From: PALSA-612 sp963704335
GTDB lineage: Bacteria > Actinomycetota > Thermoleophilia > Gaiellales > Gaiellaceae
DNA: 64,000 bases
Reading direction: 5' to 3'
Assembly (NCBI GenBank): GCA_963704335.1
Contig: OY969889.1
Span: 2,666,001-2,730,000 of the forward strand
Shown: positions 31,601 through 39,984 of the stretch, in pieces
Layout of the letters: each line of letters starts with the position of its first letter
Position numbering within the stretch: position 1 is the first letter of the stretch
Position numbers and translations under genes: made by a program
The notes under the pieces: generated by a model
What the model was told of the DNA's origin: nothing
The model's input: only the letters and a program-made list of their open reading frames with translations
Database searches by the model: none

Positions 31601-33259
31601 CTAGAGACGGCCGTGGCGAATGACGCCCCACATCAGCCAGACGCCAAGCCCGAACGACAGCGCGAAGCCGATGCCTGCCAGCGTCTGTAGGCCGGGCCCG
31701 GTCGCCGCGGCCGCCATGAAGCTCGAGCTGATCAGCCCCGCCGCGACGACGAGCGCGATCACGAGCCGGTTCAAGCCGACGTCGAGGTTGCGCAGGACGA
31801 GGTCGAGCTCGTCGCGAGCGAGGCGCACCTCGACCTGGCCGTTGCGGAGCGACTCGAGCAGGTCATGTATCTGCTGCGGCGCGGCGCGCAGCACGCGCAC
31901 CAGGTCACGCGTCTCGTTCTGGGTGTCGCGCGCCAACCTCTTCGGGGAGAAGCGCTGCATCATGAGCTCACGCGCGTACGGCTTCGCCATCTCGAACACG
32001 TTGAAGTCGGGGTAGAGCTCCGCGCCCACCGAGCCGAGCGTGGCGATCGCCTTGTCCAGGAGCACGAATCGCGACGGCAGGTGGAGGTTCATCTCGTAGA
32101 TCAGCTGGAACCCCTCCCGGATGAGCTGGATCTGGTCGATCTCGGACAGGGGGACGCCGTAGTAGCGCGAGTAGAACTCGTGCAAGTGGCCGACGAACTC
32201 GGCCTCACGCGACTTGTCGTAGCGAACGCCGAGATCGCCCAGCCGCTTGGGCAGGGCCTCGACGTTCTCGGCGGCGGCGTCGATGAAAAGCGCCGTCAGC
32301 TTCGACATGTCGTCGTCTGTGAGCCTCCCGGCTTGGCCGAAGTCGACGAGACCGATCCGCTCGGGATGGCCGAGCATGAGGATGTTGGCCGGATGGGGAT
32401 CGCCGTGGAAGATCCCGTGACGGAAGACCATCGTCATCCAGGCCTCGGCCATCACGTACGCCAGCCGTCGCCGCTCGTCGTCCGAGAGCTCCTCGGCGTG
32501 AAGGTCGGCGATCTGTGTCCCCTCCAGGAACTCGAGCGCGAGTACCCGCGCCCCGGAGTAGCTCCAGTAGACGCGCGGCACGCTCACATTTGGGTCGCCT
32601 GCGAAGTTTCTGTGGAAGGCGCTGGCATTGCGAGCCTCCTGGCGATAGTCGAGCTCCTCGCGCACCGTGCGAGCGAACTCGTCCACAAGGCCCTTCGCGT
32701 CGATGAAGTCGAGTGCTCGCACACGATCCTTGGCGATCTTCGCCGCCTGGTAGAGCAGCGCCAGGTCGGCCTCGATCTGCCTCGGCGCCGTCGGTCGCTG
32801 CACCTTCACCGCGACGCGCCGGCCGTTGGGAAGCACGGCGGCATGCACCTGACCGATCGACGCGGCGGCGATCGGCTGTTCGCTGAACTCGAGGAACAGG
32901 CGCTCGATTGGCTGACCGAGCTCCTCGCGTACGACCTGCTCGACGTCGGCGAAAGGAAACGGGGTGACCTCGTCCTGGAGCTTTCTCAGCTCGACGACTA
33001 TGTCCGGTGGGACGATGTCGGGCCTGGTGGAGAGCAGCTGCCCGAACTTCACGAACGTCGGGCCGAGCTCGTCGAGCATCTCGCGCAGGTGCTGGCCTCG
33101 CTCTGACGCCGCCGCTCCGTCCGGCGAGACCTTGGTAGAGCCGGGAAGCAGGTCGGTCAGCTTGTTGCGCGAGAAGAAGTAGCCGAAGCCGTGCTTGACC
33201 GCCACCTGGGCGATCTCTGACATCCGGCCGATGTTGCGCGTTTTCGCGCCCGAAGCCAC
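31601..33259 (-). CDS. UbiB/ABC1/ADCK-family atypical kinase
   Basis: About 552 residues from GTG 33259 (VASGAKTRNIGRMSEIAQVA); the frame before that is shadow. Family motifs in order: KFGQLLSTRPDIVPPDIV (KxGQ), AAASIGQVHAAVLPNGRRVA (Ala-rich replacement of the P-loop, then the VAVKVQRP lysine), REELDYRQEARNASAF, FHGDPHPANILML (catalytic loop) and LVDFGQAGRL (metal-binding). Two C-terminal membrane helices (LVIALVVAAGLISSSFMAA and FALSFGLGVWLMWGVI) anchor it. Members support quinone biosynthesis or lipid handling; in a menaquinone-using actinobacterium the substrate is open. The preceding phasin-like gene ends 4 bases upstream. Confidence 0.92.
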   Translation of the reverse strand: MASGAKTRNIGRMSEIAQVAVKHGFGYFFSRNKLTDLLPGSTKVSPDGAAASERGQHLREMLDELGPTFVKFGQLLSTRPDIVPPDIVVELRKLQDEVTPFPFADVEQVVREELGQPIERLFLEFSEQPIAAASIGQVHAAVLPNGRRVAVKVQRPTAPRQIEADLALLYQAAKIAKDRVRALDFIDAKGLVDEFARTVREELDYRQEARNASAFHRNFAGDPNVSVPRVYWSYSGARVLALEFLEGTQIADLHAEELSDDERRRLAYVMAEAWMTMVFRHGIFHGDPHPANILMLGHPERIGLVDFGQAGRLTDDDMSKLTALFIDAAAENVEALPKRLGDLGVRYDKSREAEFVGHLHEFYSRYYGVPLSEIDQIQLIREGFQLIYEMNLHLPSRFVLLDKAIATLGSVGAELYPDFNVFEMAKPYARELMMQRFSPKRLARDTQNETRDLVRVLRAAPQQIHDLLESLRNGQVEVRLARDELDLVLRNLDVGLNRLVIALVVAAGLISSSFMAAAATGPGLQTLAGIGFALSFGLGVWLMWGVIRHGRL

Positions 33260-33263
33260 CCCG

Positions 33264-33623
33264 TCAGTCTTGCACGGCAGCCGAGGGCTCATCCGATGCG
33301 CTCTCGACCAGGCGCAGCCTGTGCTCGACCTGCGCCAGACGAAGCTCGAGCTCGTCGAGCTCGTCGCGCGACGCGAGCCCCAACTGGGCGTAGAGACCCT
33401 GGAGGCCCTGTCCTGCACGTGCCGTAAATCGCGTGGCATCGCCGCGCCAGCGCGCGACGGAATCCTCGATCAGCTGACGTGCCTCGTCGCGCCTGATACC
33501 ACCGCGCTCCGCGAGCTCGCCGGCCAGCTCGTCGATGCGCTCTGCCGTAAGAGCCACGGCGCCGACCGCGGCCAGGCCCAGCCGCTCGGCCGCGTCGCGA
33601 GAAGACCTATCGGGCTCGGCCAT
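33264..33623 (-). CDS. Small coiled-coil protein, phasin-like
   Basis: 119 residues from ATG 33623, overlapping the secDF 3' end by 17 bases. Entirely helical: LTAERIDELAGELAERGGIR followed by RDEARQLIEDSVARWRGDAT, then an Arg/Leu heptad region DELDELELRLAQVEHRLRLV. This resembles the phasin/PHA-granule-associated family, which often co-occurs with UbiB-family genes, and that pairing is seen here. No PHA synthase gene is in the window, so a role on storage granules is not supported locally. The function is unassigned. Confidence 0.65.
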   Translation of the reverse strand: MAEPDRSSRDAAERLGLAAVGAVALTAERIDELAGELAERGGIRRDEARQLIEDSVARWRGDATRFTARAGQGLQGLYAQLGLASRDELDELELRLAQVEHRLRLVESASDEPSAAVQD

Positions 33624-36339
33624 GTGGGCGCGAACGGCGGCGTTGTCGGCGCTGCTCGCGCTTCGACTGTGCACGGGGCATCGAGCCGTCGCCGGGCGTC
33701 GCACCGACCGGTGCGGCCGGAACCCGCTCGGGCTCCGCCTCGACCTCGATCTCGGCCGGCTCATCGAGGACGGTGATCGCGCCACCAACGCCCTTCTCGA
33801 CAACGTCGTCGGCGCCGATCCGCCCGCGGAACTCCGGGCTGCGCTCCATCAGCACCGTCAAGAACGGCGTGGCCACGAAGAACGTCGACACGGCGCCCAG
33901 GAAGATTCCGACGAACAGCGCGAACGCGAAGTCTTTCAGCGTCTCGCCACCGAAGAGCAGCAGGCTGGCGATCGGGAGCAGTGTGATGAACGTCGTCGCC
34001 AGCGAACGGCGCATCGTCTCCCACAGCGACACGTTGGCGATCGTCGCGAACGACGCCCGCCGCATGAGCGGGATGTTCTCCCGGACACGGTCGAAGACGA
34101 TGATCGTGTCGTAGATCGAGTAGCCGAGCACCGTCAGCACGGCAGCCACGGTCGCGGTCGTCACCTCGCGCCCGCTGAAGGCGTAGACGCCGAGCGTGAT
34201 GAGGATGTCGCTGAAGAGCGTGCGGAGGATCGGTACCGCGAAGCGCCACTGGAAGCGCAGCGAGATGTAGAGCATGATCAGCGCGAAGGAGACGATCACG
34301 GCGAGGATCGCGCCGCGCGCGATCTGCCGGCTGAAGCTCGACGAGACGTTCTTCACGGCCGACGACGTCGCGCCGATTTCGTTCTCGAGCCCCCGGGCGA
34401 GCGTGTTCTGCTGCGTCTCCGTGAGCGACTTCGTCCGCACCTGGAAGCTCGTGTAGCGGTCACCGCCCGCGGACTCGCCGCGTCCCTGGACGACGGCGTC
34501 CCCGCGGCCGATGTCGGCCATCTGGCTGCGCACGTCGGCGAGCGGCACGGGCTCGTCCGTCCTGAAGGTGATCTGCGTTCCGCCCTTGAAGTCGATGCCG
34601 AAGTTGAGGCCCTTCACGAAGACGCCGAGGACGCTGATCACGATCGCCACGGTCGCGATCGAAAGCCAGATGCGACGCCGGCCGCGGCTGTTGACGTCGA
34701 TGCGCATCCACTTCTTGATCCCCTGACCCTCGGCGCCCATGAAGCTCGGGTTGTCGAACCAACGGAACCCGGCCAGGAGTCCGAGCATGGCGCGCGTTGC
34801 GACGACCGCCGTGAGCACCGAGACCACGGTGCCGACCAGCAGCATCAGCGCGAAGCCCTTCACCTGAGCGGTCGCGACGGCGAACAGCACCAGCGCCGTG
34901 ATCGCGGTGACGACGTTCGCGTCGACGATCGTATGGAAGCCCTTCTGATAACCGGTGGCGATCGCGGCCCGGGTCGATTTCCCGGCACGCACCTCTTCCT
35001 TGATGCGTTCGAAGATGACGACGTTCGCATCGGCCGCGACTCCGATCGTCAGGATGAGGCCGGCGAAGCCGGGCAGCGTCAGCGTGACGTTGAGGAGGAG
35101 GATCGCCGCGTACATGAAGGCCACGTAGATGGCGAGGCCTGTGACGGCGACGATTCCGAGCAGCCGGTAGAAGATGATGAGGAAGAGCGCGACGACCAGC
35201 AGGCCGATGATGGCCGCCTTCTTCGCCTCCTCGAGCGAGTCCTTGCCGAGCGTGGCGGAGACGTCGGTGCGCTCGATCTGCGAGAACGAGACCGGCAAGG
35301 CACCGGTCTGCAGCACAAGTGCGAGGTCCTTCGCCTCGCCGAGCGTGCCGACTCCCTCGATCTGCGCCGACCCACCGCTGATGCCGTCCGAGAGCGTGCG
35401 ATCCGTCGGGTCGATCTGGGGCCACGACTGGATCTCACGGTCGAGCACGATGGCGAAGTGCTGCGCGTTGCCACGGAGGTTGCCGCGCTGCCACAGCCGC
35501 CTCGTGATGTCCTGGAAGCGGTTCTCCCCCTCCCCGGTGAACTCCATGCGGACGATCGGCTGGCCGAACTGGTCGAAGTCGTGGCGCGTGCCCGATGACT
35601 TGAGGTGGGCGCCGGTCATCTCGGGCACCGGGTTCTCCGCGTCGTCCGGCTGGTAGCGGAAGAGGTAATAGGCCGTTTGGCCCGGCGCGAGGTTGCCTGG
35701 GCATGGTTGCTCGAGCGTCGCCGAGCACGTGACGACAGCGGCATCGCGCGCGACGCCGAGCACCTTCCCACCGGGCGGCACGCGCGGGTTCTTGCGGGTG
35801 AAGAGCGCCTCGCGGGTGTTCGCCGGCCCTTCCAGCACGCGTCCGTTCTTGTTGAAGAGGTAGTAGGCCGAAGCGTTCTCGGGAGCCGAGCCGCCCTTGC
35901 CGCCCAGGAGGTCGTACAGGCGCCCTGTGGGGACCGCGCCCTCGGCCCCGATCGAGGGCCCGGTCAGGTCCTGCTCGAGATCGAACAGCTCGAGCTGCGC
36001 GGTCTTCCCGATCAGCTCGGCGGCCTTCTCCGGATCGGTGACGCCTGCGAGCTGGATGACGATCTGATCGTCGCCCTGCTTGCGGATCTCGGGCTCGGCG
36101 ACGCCGAGCCTGTCGATGCGGTTCCGCATGATGTCCACCGACCGATCGAGGTCCTCACCGGTAAGCGTGTGTCCCTTCGGCGGAACGGCCTGGAGCACCA
36201 CTTCCAGCCCGCCCTGAAGGTCGAGGCCGAGCGTGGCGCCCCTGTGGAACGGCGAGCCAGGTATGGCGATCAGGCCCACGCCGATGAGCGCAGCCATGAT
36301 CACGCTGACGAGGATGAGATGGTTCCGTCGCTCTCGCAT
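33607..36339 (-). CDS. secDF: Fused protein-export membrane protein SecDF
   Basis: 910 residues joining SecD (about 1-560) and SecF (about 570-850). SecD has TLGLDLQGGLEVVLQAVPPK, the periplasmic P1 domain, and VAADANVVIFERIKEEVRAG; SecF has GLNFGIDFKGGTQITFRTDE and GYSIYDTIIVFDRVRENIPL. Twelve membrane helices. It uses the proton gradient to pull exported protein out of SecYEG. Many actinobacteria keep secD and secF separate, so the fusion is worth noting, though fusions are common elsewhere (e.g. Bacillus). The C-terminus ends in a basic Arg-rich tail (SKREQRRQRRRSRPHG). yajC is directly upstream in the same direction. Confidence 0.95.
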   Translation of the reverse strand: MRERRNHLILVSVIMAALIGVGLIAIPGSPFHRGATLGLDLQGGLEVVLQAVPPKGHTLTGEDLDRSVDIMRNRIDRLGVAEPEIRKQGDDQIVIQLAGVTDPEKAAELIGKTAQLELFDLEQDLTGPSIGAEGAVPTGRLYDLLGGKGGSAPENASAYYLFNKNGRVLEGPANTREALFTRKNPRVPPGGKVLGVARDAAVVTCSATLEQPCPGNLAPGQTAYYLFRYQPDDAENPVPEMTGAHLKSSGTRHDFDQFGQPIVRMEFTGEGENRFQDITRRLWQRGNLRGNAQHFAIVLDREIQSWPQIDPTDRTLSDGISGGSAQIEGVGTLGEAKDLALVLQTGALPVSFSQIERTDVSATLGKDSLEEAKKAAIIGLLVVALFLIIFYRLLGIVAVTGLAIYVAFMYAAILLLNVTLTLPGFAGLILTIGVAADANVVIFERIKEEVRAGKSTRAAIATGYQKGFHTIVDANVVTAITALVLFAVATAQVKGFALMLLVGTVVSVLTAVVATRAMLGLLAGFRWFDNPSFMGAEGQGIKKWMRIDVNSRGRRRIWLSIATVAIVISVLGVFVKGLNFGIDFKGGTQITFRTDEPVPLADVRSQMADIGRGDAVVQGRGESAGGDRYTSFQVRTKSLTETQQNTLARGLENEIGATSSAVKNVSSSFSRQIARGAILAVIVSFALIMLYISLRFQWRFAVPILRTLFSDILITLGVYAFSGREVTTATVAAVLTVLGYSIYDTIIVFDRVRENIPLMRRASFATIANVSLWETMRRSLATTFITLLPIASLLLFGGETLKDFAFALFVGIFLGAVSTFFVATPFLTVLMERSPEFRGRIGADDVVEKGVGGAITVLDEPAEIEVEAEPERVPAAPVGATPGDGSMPRAQSKREQRRQRRRSRPHGRAR

Positions 36340-36354
36340 CAGTGTTCGGTGCGA

Positions 36355-36699
36355 CTAGCGCTCGCCGGCGTCACGCGCCGCGAGCACCTCGTTCTCTGCC
36401 TCCTGCTGTGCGCGCTCGAGCTCGGCCAACCCTTCGTCTTGGTCTTCGTCGGCGAGCACGGCCGCGATGGCGCTACGCGAGACCCGCACCTGGACGTCAG
36501 GCGCGATCTCGATGCGCACTTCGTCCTCGCCCACAACCGAGTGGACGGTGCCATACAACCCGCCCGCGGTGAGCACGTCCTGGCCTGGAGAGAGGTTCTC
36601 GAGGATGCGCCGCTGCTCCGCCTGGCGCTTGCGCTGCGGGCGGATGACTAGCAGCCACATGACGACGAACAGCAATACGAGAATGGGCAACAGCGACAA
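36355..36699 (-). CDS. yajC: Preprotein translocase accessory subunit YajC
   Basis: About 114 residues from TTG 36699, chosen because AAGGAG lies 6 bases upstream and the protein then starts like other YajC (LSLLPILVLLFVVMWLLVIR). GTG 36738 would add 13 residues. One N-terminal membrane helix is followed by RPQRKRQAEQRRILENLSPG and QDVLTAGGLYGTVHSVVGED, the conserved KMQxxLxxGDxVxTxGGxxG-type region. The C-terminus is an acidic coiled tail. It binds the SecDF complex; the yajC-secDF order is standard. A 140-base region upstream separates it from a divergent coiled-coil gene. Confidence 0.92.
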   Translation of the reverse strand: MSLLPILVLLFVVMWLLVIRPQRKRQAEQRRILENLSPGQDVLTAGGLYGTVHSVVGEDEVRIEIAPDVQVRVSRSAIAAVLADEDQDEGLAELERAQQEAENEVLAARDAGER

Positions 36700-36839
36700 C
36701 GAGAGCTCCTTCTGGACGGGCGACCTGAAGTGTGCCACGACACCCTACCGCCCTGTTGAGGAAGCCGGATTAGGGCAGGGTAAATCCTTTCGCTTGTGCC
36801 GTGTTAAGCCGTCCGAAGGCCGCGTTATTGTCACCAACC

Positions 36840-37286
36840 ATGCACGGACACGCGATGGAACGGGCGAAAGAACGGCTCGCCGAGGCAACTACCGAGCGGC
36901 CTGCCCCGGCAGATGTCAGCGCGCTGCTCGAGCGCACTCACCTTCAGCTCGTTGAGCTGTCGGCGGCGGCGGACGGGCTCGGGTCGACGCTTCCGGCCCA
37001 GATCGACGAGGCGGTGCGCGAGGGTGTCCGGCGAGAGGCGGCCCCGGTCGGCAGGCAGCTCGCCGAGGTCCGGGGAATGGCAGTGCAGCTGCTGCGGCGG
37101 CTGGAGCGGCTCGAGACCGATCTCACTGCCGAGCGCCACGCGCGTGTCGACGACCTCGGGTTGCTCGTAGACCTGATCGACGCCGGCTGGCAGAGCGTCG
37201 ATGAGCGCCTGGCGCGGATCGAGCAGACGATCGGGTCCGCTCCGGCAACGGTGCACCGGCTCGGCGAGCGCCGCGCCGAGAGCTAG
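36840..37286 (+). CDS. Coiled-coil protein of unknown function
   Basis: 148 residues from ATG 36840 (MHGHAMERAKERLAEATTER); ATG 36855 is also possible. Almost entirely alpha-helical with Leu/Ala heptads (LERTHLQLVELSAAADGLGS, RGMAVQLLRRLERLETDLTA). No membrane segment, no catalytic motif. I do not recognise the family. It sits alone between the divergent yajC and the convergent histidine kinase gene, with 12 bases to the kinase stop. GC content and codon use are like the neighbours, so it is likely a real, lineage-restricted gene. Confidence 0.55.
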   Translation: MHGHAMERAKERLAEATTERPAPADVSALLERTHLQLVELSAAADGLGSTLPAQIDEAVREGVRREAAPVGRQLAEVRGMAVQLLRRLERLETDLTAERHARVDDLGLLVDLIDAGWQSVDERLARIEQTIGSAPATVHRLGERRAES

Positions 37287-37298
37287 AGCTCAGAACTC

Positions 37299-38687
37299 CT
37301 ACGCTGGAATAGCCGGCAAGACGAGGGCGAACCGGCTGCCTTCGCCCGTCGTGCTCGCGAGCTCGATGCGGCCGCCGAGCGCGACGGCCAGCTCACGGGC
37401 GATCGTCAGGCCAAGGCCCGTGCCACCACCGTCGAGCGACCAGAACGGCCGGAATATCCGCTCCTGCTCCTCACGCTTGATGCCCGGCCCGGAGTCCGCT
37501 ACCGCGACGGAGACCGCACCGTTCTCGGCGTTAAGCGCGAGCTCGATCGACCCTCCGTCAGGCGTCCAGCGAAAAGCGTTGGCGAGGAGGTTGGAGATGA
37601 TCTGGAGCACGCGGTCGCCGTCCGTTGTGATCACCGGCCGCTCGCTCGTCAGACACGTGTAGTCGATCCCGCGCCGGCGTGCCTCTTCCCCGAACGATGC
37701 GTACGCCTGGTCGAGCAACCGACCCATGTCGACCTCCTCGCGCAGCACCGTGAAGCGGCGTGCGTCGAGCTTCGCGAGATCGAGCACGTCGCCCACGAGG
37801 CGCTCCAGCCTGTCGGTCTCGGCCGCGATCACGTCGAGAGACTCGGCCTGCGACTCCGGGTCGGCCACGACTCCCTCCCGCACCGCTTCGAGATGGCCGC
37901 GGATCGCCGTCAGCGGTGTCCGCAGCTCGTGTGAAACCGACATGAGGAAGTTCCGCTCCAGCTCTTCCGCCTCCGCGAGCCGGGTGGCCATCTCGCGGAA
38001 GCGCCCGGCCAGGTGGGAGATCTCGTCCTCTCCCGTCAGCTTGGGGACGGCGACGTCGTAGTGGCCCTCGGCGATGCGGTCAGCGGCGCGCGACAATGAG
38101 AGCACCGGTCGTGTGATGCGCCGCGAAGCCCACCAGCCAACGATTCCTGCAACCAGGAGGCCGCCCAGCAGTGAGACGCCGACGAATTTCATCAACGTCA
38201 GCCATGTGTCCCTGAGCACGGTCTTCGGCTTCGCTACGACGAGCGTGCCGAAGGTCGTGCCCTCCAGGGTGACCGGCGACCCGACTGCGATGTACGGGCG
38301 ATCTTCGTCCGGCGGCGTGAACTCGAACGTCACCGACTCGCCGGCACGGATCGTCCGCGCGTCGATCAGGCCGGCGGGCAGGCGCCGCAGGCCGGCGGTC
38401 TCGCCCGGGAAGAGCGGCAAGCCCGCGTAGTAGATCCGGTCACCCGTCGCCCGCTCGAGCTCGGTACCGACGAACGCGGGCGCGATCCCGCCCTCGTCGC
38501 TCGACTTGATCGCCTGCTGCGCGTAGAGGCTCGTCAGCCCGCCCGCCTCCCGGCGCAGCTCCTTGAGCGAGTTGTCCTCCGAGTAGCTCTGCAGCAGACG
38601 AAAGGCGATGGCGGCTGAGACGAGGCCGGCGAGCACTACTCCCGCGAGAAAGAGGGCGGGCAGTCTGAAGCGGAGGGAGTGGAACAT
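37299..38687 (-). CDS. Two-component sensor histidine kinase (HAMP, HisKA, HATPase)
   Basis: About 462 residues from ATG 38687, 7 bases after the regulator stop. Order: membrane helix 1 (LPALFLAGVVLAGLVSAAIA), a periplasmic sensor of about 130 residues, membrane helix 2 (LLGGLLVAGIVGWWA), HAMP (RRITRPVLSLSRAADRIAEG), HisKA with the phospho-accepting His in FLMSVSHELRTPLTAIRGHL, then the ATPase N box (QIISNLLANAFRWTPDGGSI), G1 (VADSGPGIKREEQERIF) and G2 (GGTGLGLTIARELAVALGGR). OmpR-class kinase paired with the regulator at 38695-39402. The signal sensed is unknown. Confidence 0.95.
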   Translation of the reverse strand: MFHSLRFRLPALFLAGVVLAGLVSAAIAFRLLQSYSEDNSLKELRREAGGLTSLYAQQAIKSSDEGGIAPAFVGTELERATGDRIYYAGLPLFPGETAGLRRLPAGLIDARTIRAGESVTFEFTPPDEDRPYIAVGSPVTLEGTTFGTLVVAKPKTVLRDTWLTLMKFVGVSLLGGLLVAGIVGWWASRRITRPVLSLSRAADRIAEGHYDVAVPKLTGEDEISHLAGRFREMATRLAEAEELERNFLMSVSHELRTPLTAIRGHLEAVREGVVADPESQAESLDVIAAETDRLERLVGDVLDLAKLDARRFTVLREEVDMGRLLDQAYASFGEEARRRGIDYTCLTSERPVITTDGDRVLQIISNLLANAFRWTPDGGSIELALNAENGAVSVAVADSGPGIKREEQERIFRPFWSLDGGGTGLGLTIARELAVALGGRIELASTTGEGSRFALVLPAIPA

Positions 38688-38694
38688 GGCCGGC

Positions 38695-39402
38695 CTACGA
38701 AGCGGCGGCCGCGTCCTTCGCCGGGGAGACCTTGTAGCCAACCCCCCAGACGGTCACGATCGGCGACGCGTCGCCCAGCTTGCGGCGGATCTGGCGCACG
38801 TGAACGTCAACGGTGCGCGTGTCGCCGGCGAACGTGTAACCCCACACCCGCTCGAGCAGCTGGTCGCGGGTCAAGACAAGACCGCGGTGGTCGAGCAGCT
38901 CCCAGAGCAGGTCGAACTCCTTGGGCGCCAGCTGGATCTCCTCTTCCCCGACGTGCACCTCTCGCCTGCCTGCGTCGACCGTGAGGTCGCCGTGGCGGAG
39001 GACTGCGCTCTCCGGCAGCCGCCGGTCCGGAGTTGCCCGGCGCAGGATCGACTTCACACGCGCGACGAGCTCCCGCGGGTTGAACGGCTTCGTCATGTAG
39101 TCGTCGGCGCCCACTTCGAGGCCGATGATCTTGTCCACGTCCTCGTCCCTCGCCGTGAGCATGAGGATGGGTACGTCGGAGGTCGCGCGGATCCGGCGGC
39201 AGACCTCGATGCCGTCGATGTCCGGCAACATCAGGTCGAGCACGATCAGGGCCGGCGAGTCTTCGGAGACGGATACCAGCGCCTCGTTCCCGGTCGCCGC
39301 CGTGCGTACGGCGTAGCCCGCGTTCTTGAGATACAGCGCGACGAAGGACGCGATCGAGCTCTCGTCCTCGACGACCAGAATGGGAGCGGAATTCGCCGCC
39401 AT
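38695..39402 (-). CDS. OmpR/PhoB-family response regulator
   Basis: 235 residues. Receiver is canonical: acidic pair in ILVVEDESS, phospho-acceptor D56 in LIVLDLMLPDIDGIEVCRRI, Thr in ILMLTARDED and Lys in GADDYMTKPFNPRELVARVK. The C-terminal winged helix has LAPKEFDLLWELLDHRGLVL and RDQLLERVWGYTFAGDTRTV with DVHVRQIRRKLGD. It is the first gene of the regulator-kinase pair. This contrasts with the degenerate regulator at 30806-31507. Target genes are unknown; the secreted-protein gene at 39419 lies immediately upstream in the same direction. Confidence 0.96.
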   Translation of the reverse strand: MAANSAPILVVEDESSIASFVALYLKNAGYAVRTAATGNEALVSVSEDSPALIVLDLMLPDIDGIEVCRRIRATSDVPILMLTARDEDVDKIIGLEVGADDYMTKPFNPRELVARVKSILRRATPDRRLPESAVLRHGDLTVDAGRREVHVGEEEIQLAPKEFDLLWELLDHRGLVLTRDQLLERVWGYTFAGDTRTVDVHVRQIRRKLGDASPIVTVWGVGYKVSPAKDAAAAS

Positions 39403-39418
39403 GGTCAGAGGATGATGC

Positions 39419-39913
39419 CTACGAGGCCGTCTGCTCCGAGATGGTGAGCTTGCGCGGCAGAACGGGCATCGGCTGGAAGCGGCTCTCGCAGAAGCTCTGG
39501 GCGTCGGTCGAGTACTGCCCGGGGTCGAAGAACCCGTCCGAGTTGACCGTCGCCGTGCCCTTGCCCGCGAAGCTCAGCTCCATACCAAGGGCCTCGACGC
39601 GAACCTTGAGCTGGCCGCTCGCGCGGAAGCGGACGAGCGAGCCGATGTAGCGCGTCTTCGTCTCCGTCAGCAGGCGCTTCTTGTCGAAGCCGTAGACGCG
39701 AACGTTGCCGTCACCCTGAAGCGGATCCTCGATTTCGACGTAGCCCTGGTCGAACCGTCCGAGCAGGAAGCCCTTGGCGTTGAACGACACGATGCCGCGG
39801 CCGGCCTGTACGACGAGGCAGCCGTCATCCTGCGCAGCCGGCTTCGCCTGGGAGGAGGCGACGAGCACGACGAGCGCAAGCAGGGGCACGCATGCAGCGG
39901 CAACTTTCCGCAT
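39419..39913 (-). CDS. Secreted protein of unknown function
   Basis: 164 residues from ATG 39913; the longer frame is shadow. A signal peptide is evident (MRKVAAACVPLLALVVLVAS, cleavage probably after SQA). The mature part appears beta-rich (GCLVVQAGRGIVSFNAKGFL, YVEIEDPLQGDGNVRVYGFD) with alternating hydrophobic strands and two cysteines far apart that could form a disulfide. No catalytic motif recognised. It ends 16 bases before the regulator gene and may be in the same operon; such a secreted protein could be a target or sensor partner of the two-component system, but nothing in the sequence proves this. Confidence 0.6.
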   Translation of the reverse strand: MRKVAAACVPLLALVVLVASSQAKPAAQDDGCLVVQAGRGIVSFNAKGFLLGRFDQGYVEIEDPLQGDGNVRVYGFDKKRLLTETKTRYIGSLVRFRASGQLKVRVEALGMELSFAGKGTATVNSDGFFDPGQYSTDAQSFCESRFQPMPVLPRKLTISEQTAS

Positions 39914-39984
39914 CACGTCCGAAGTATGGCTTCGCGGAGTGTGCCGTGGTTGATCGAGCTGTAAGGAAGCTGTGAAGAACGGCG

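Noticed and set aside
33535..35598. Plus-strand frame of 687 residues across secDF
   Set aside because: His/Arg/Asp-rich composition typical of the reverse complement of a GC-rich gene; secDF on the other strand is certain.
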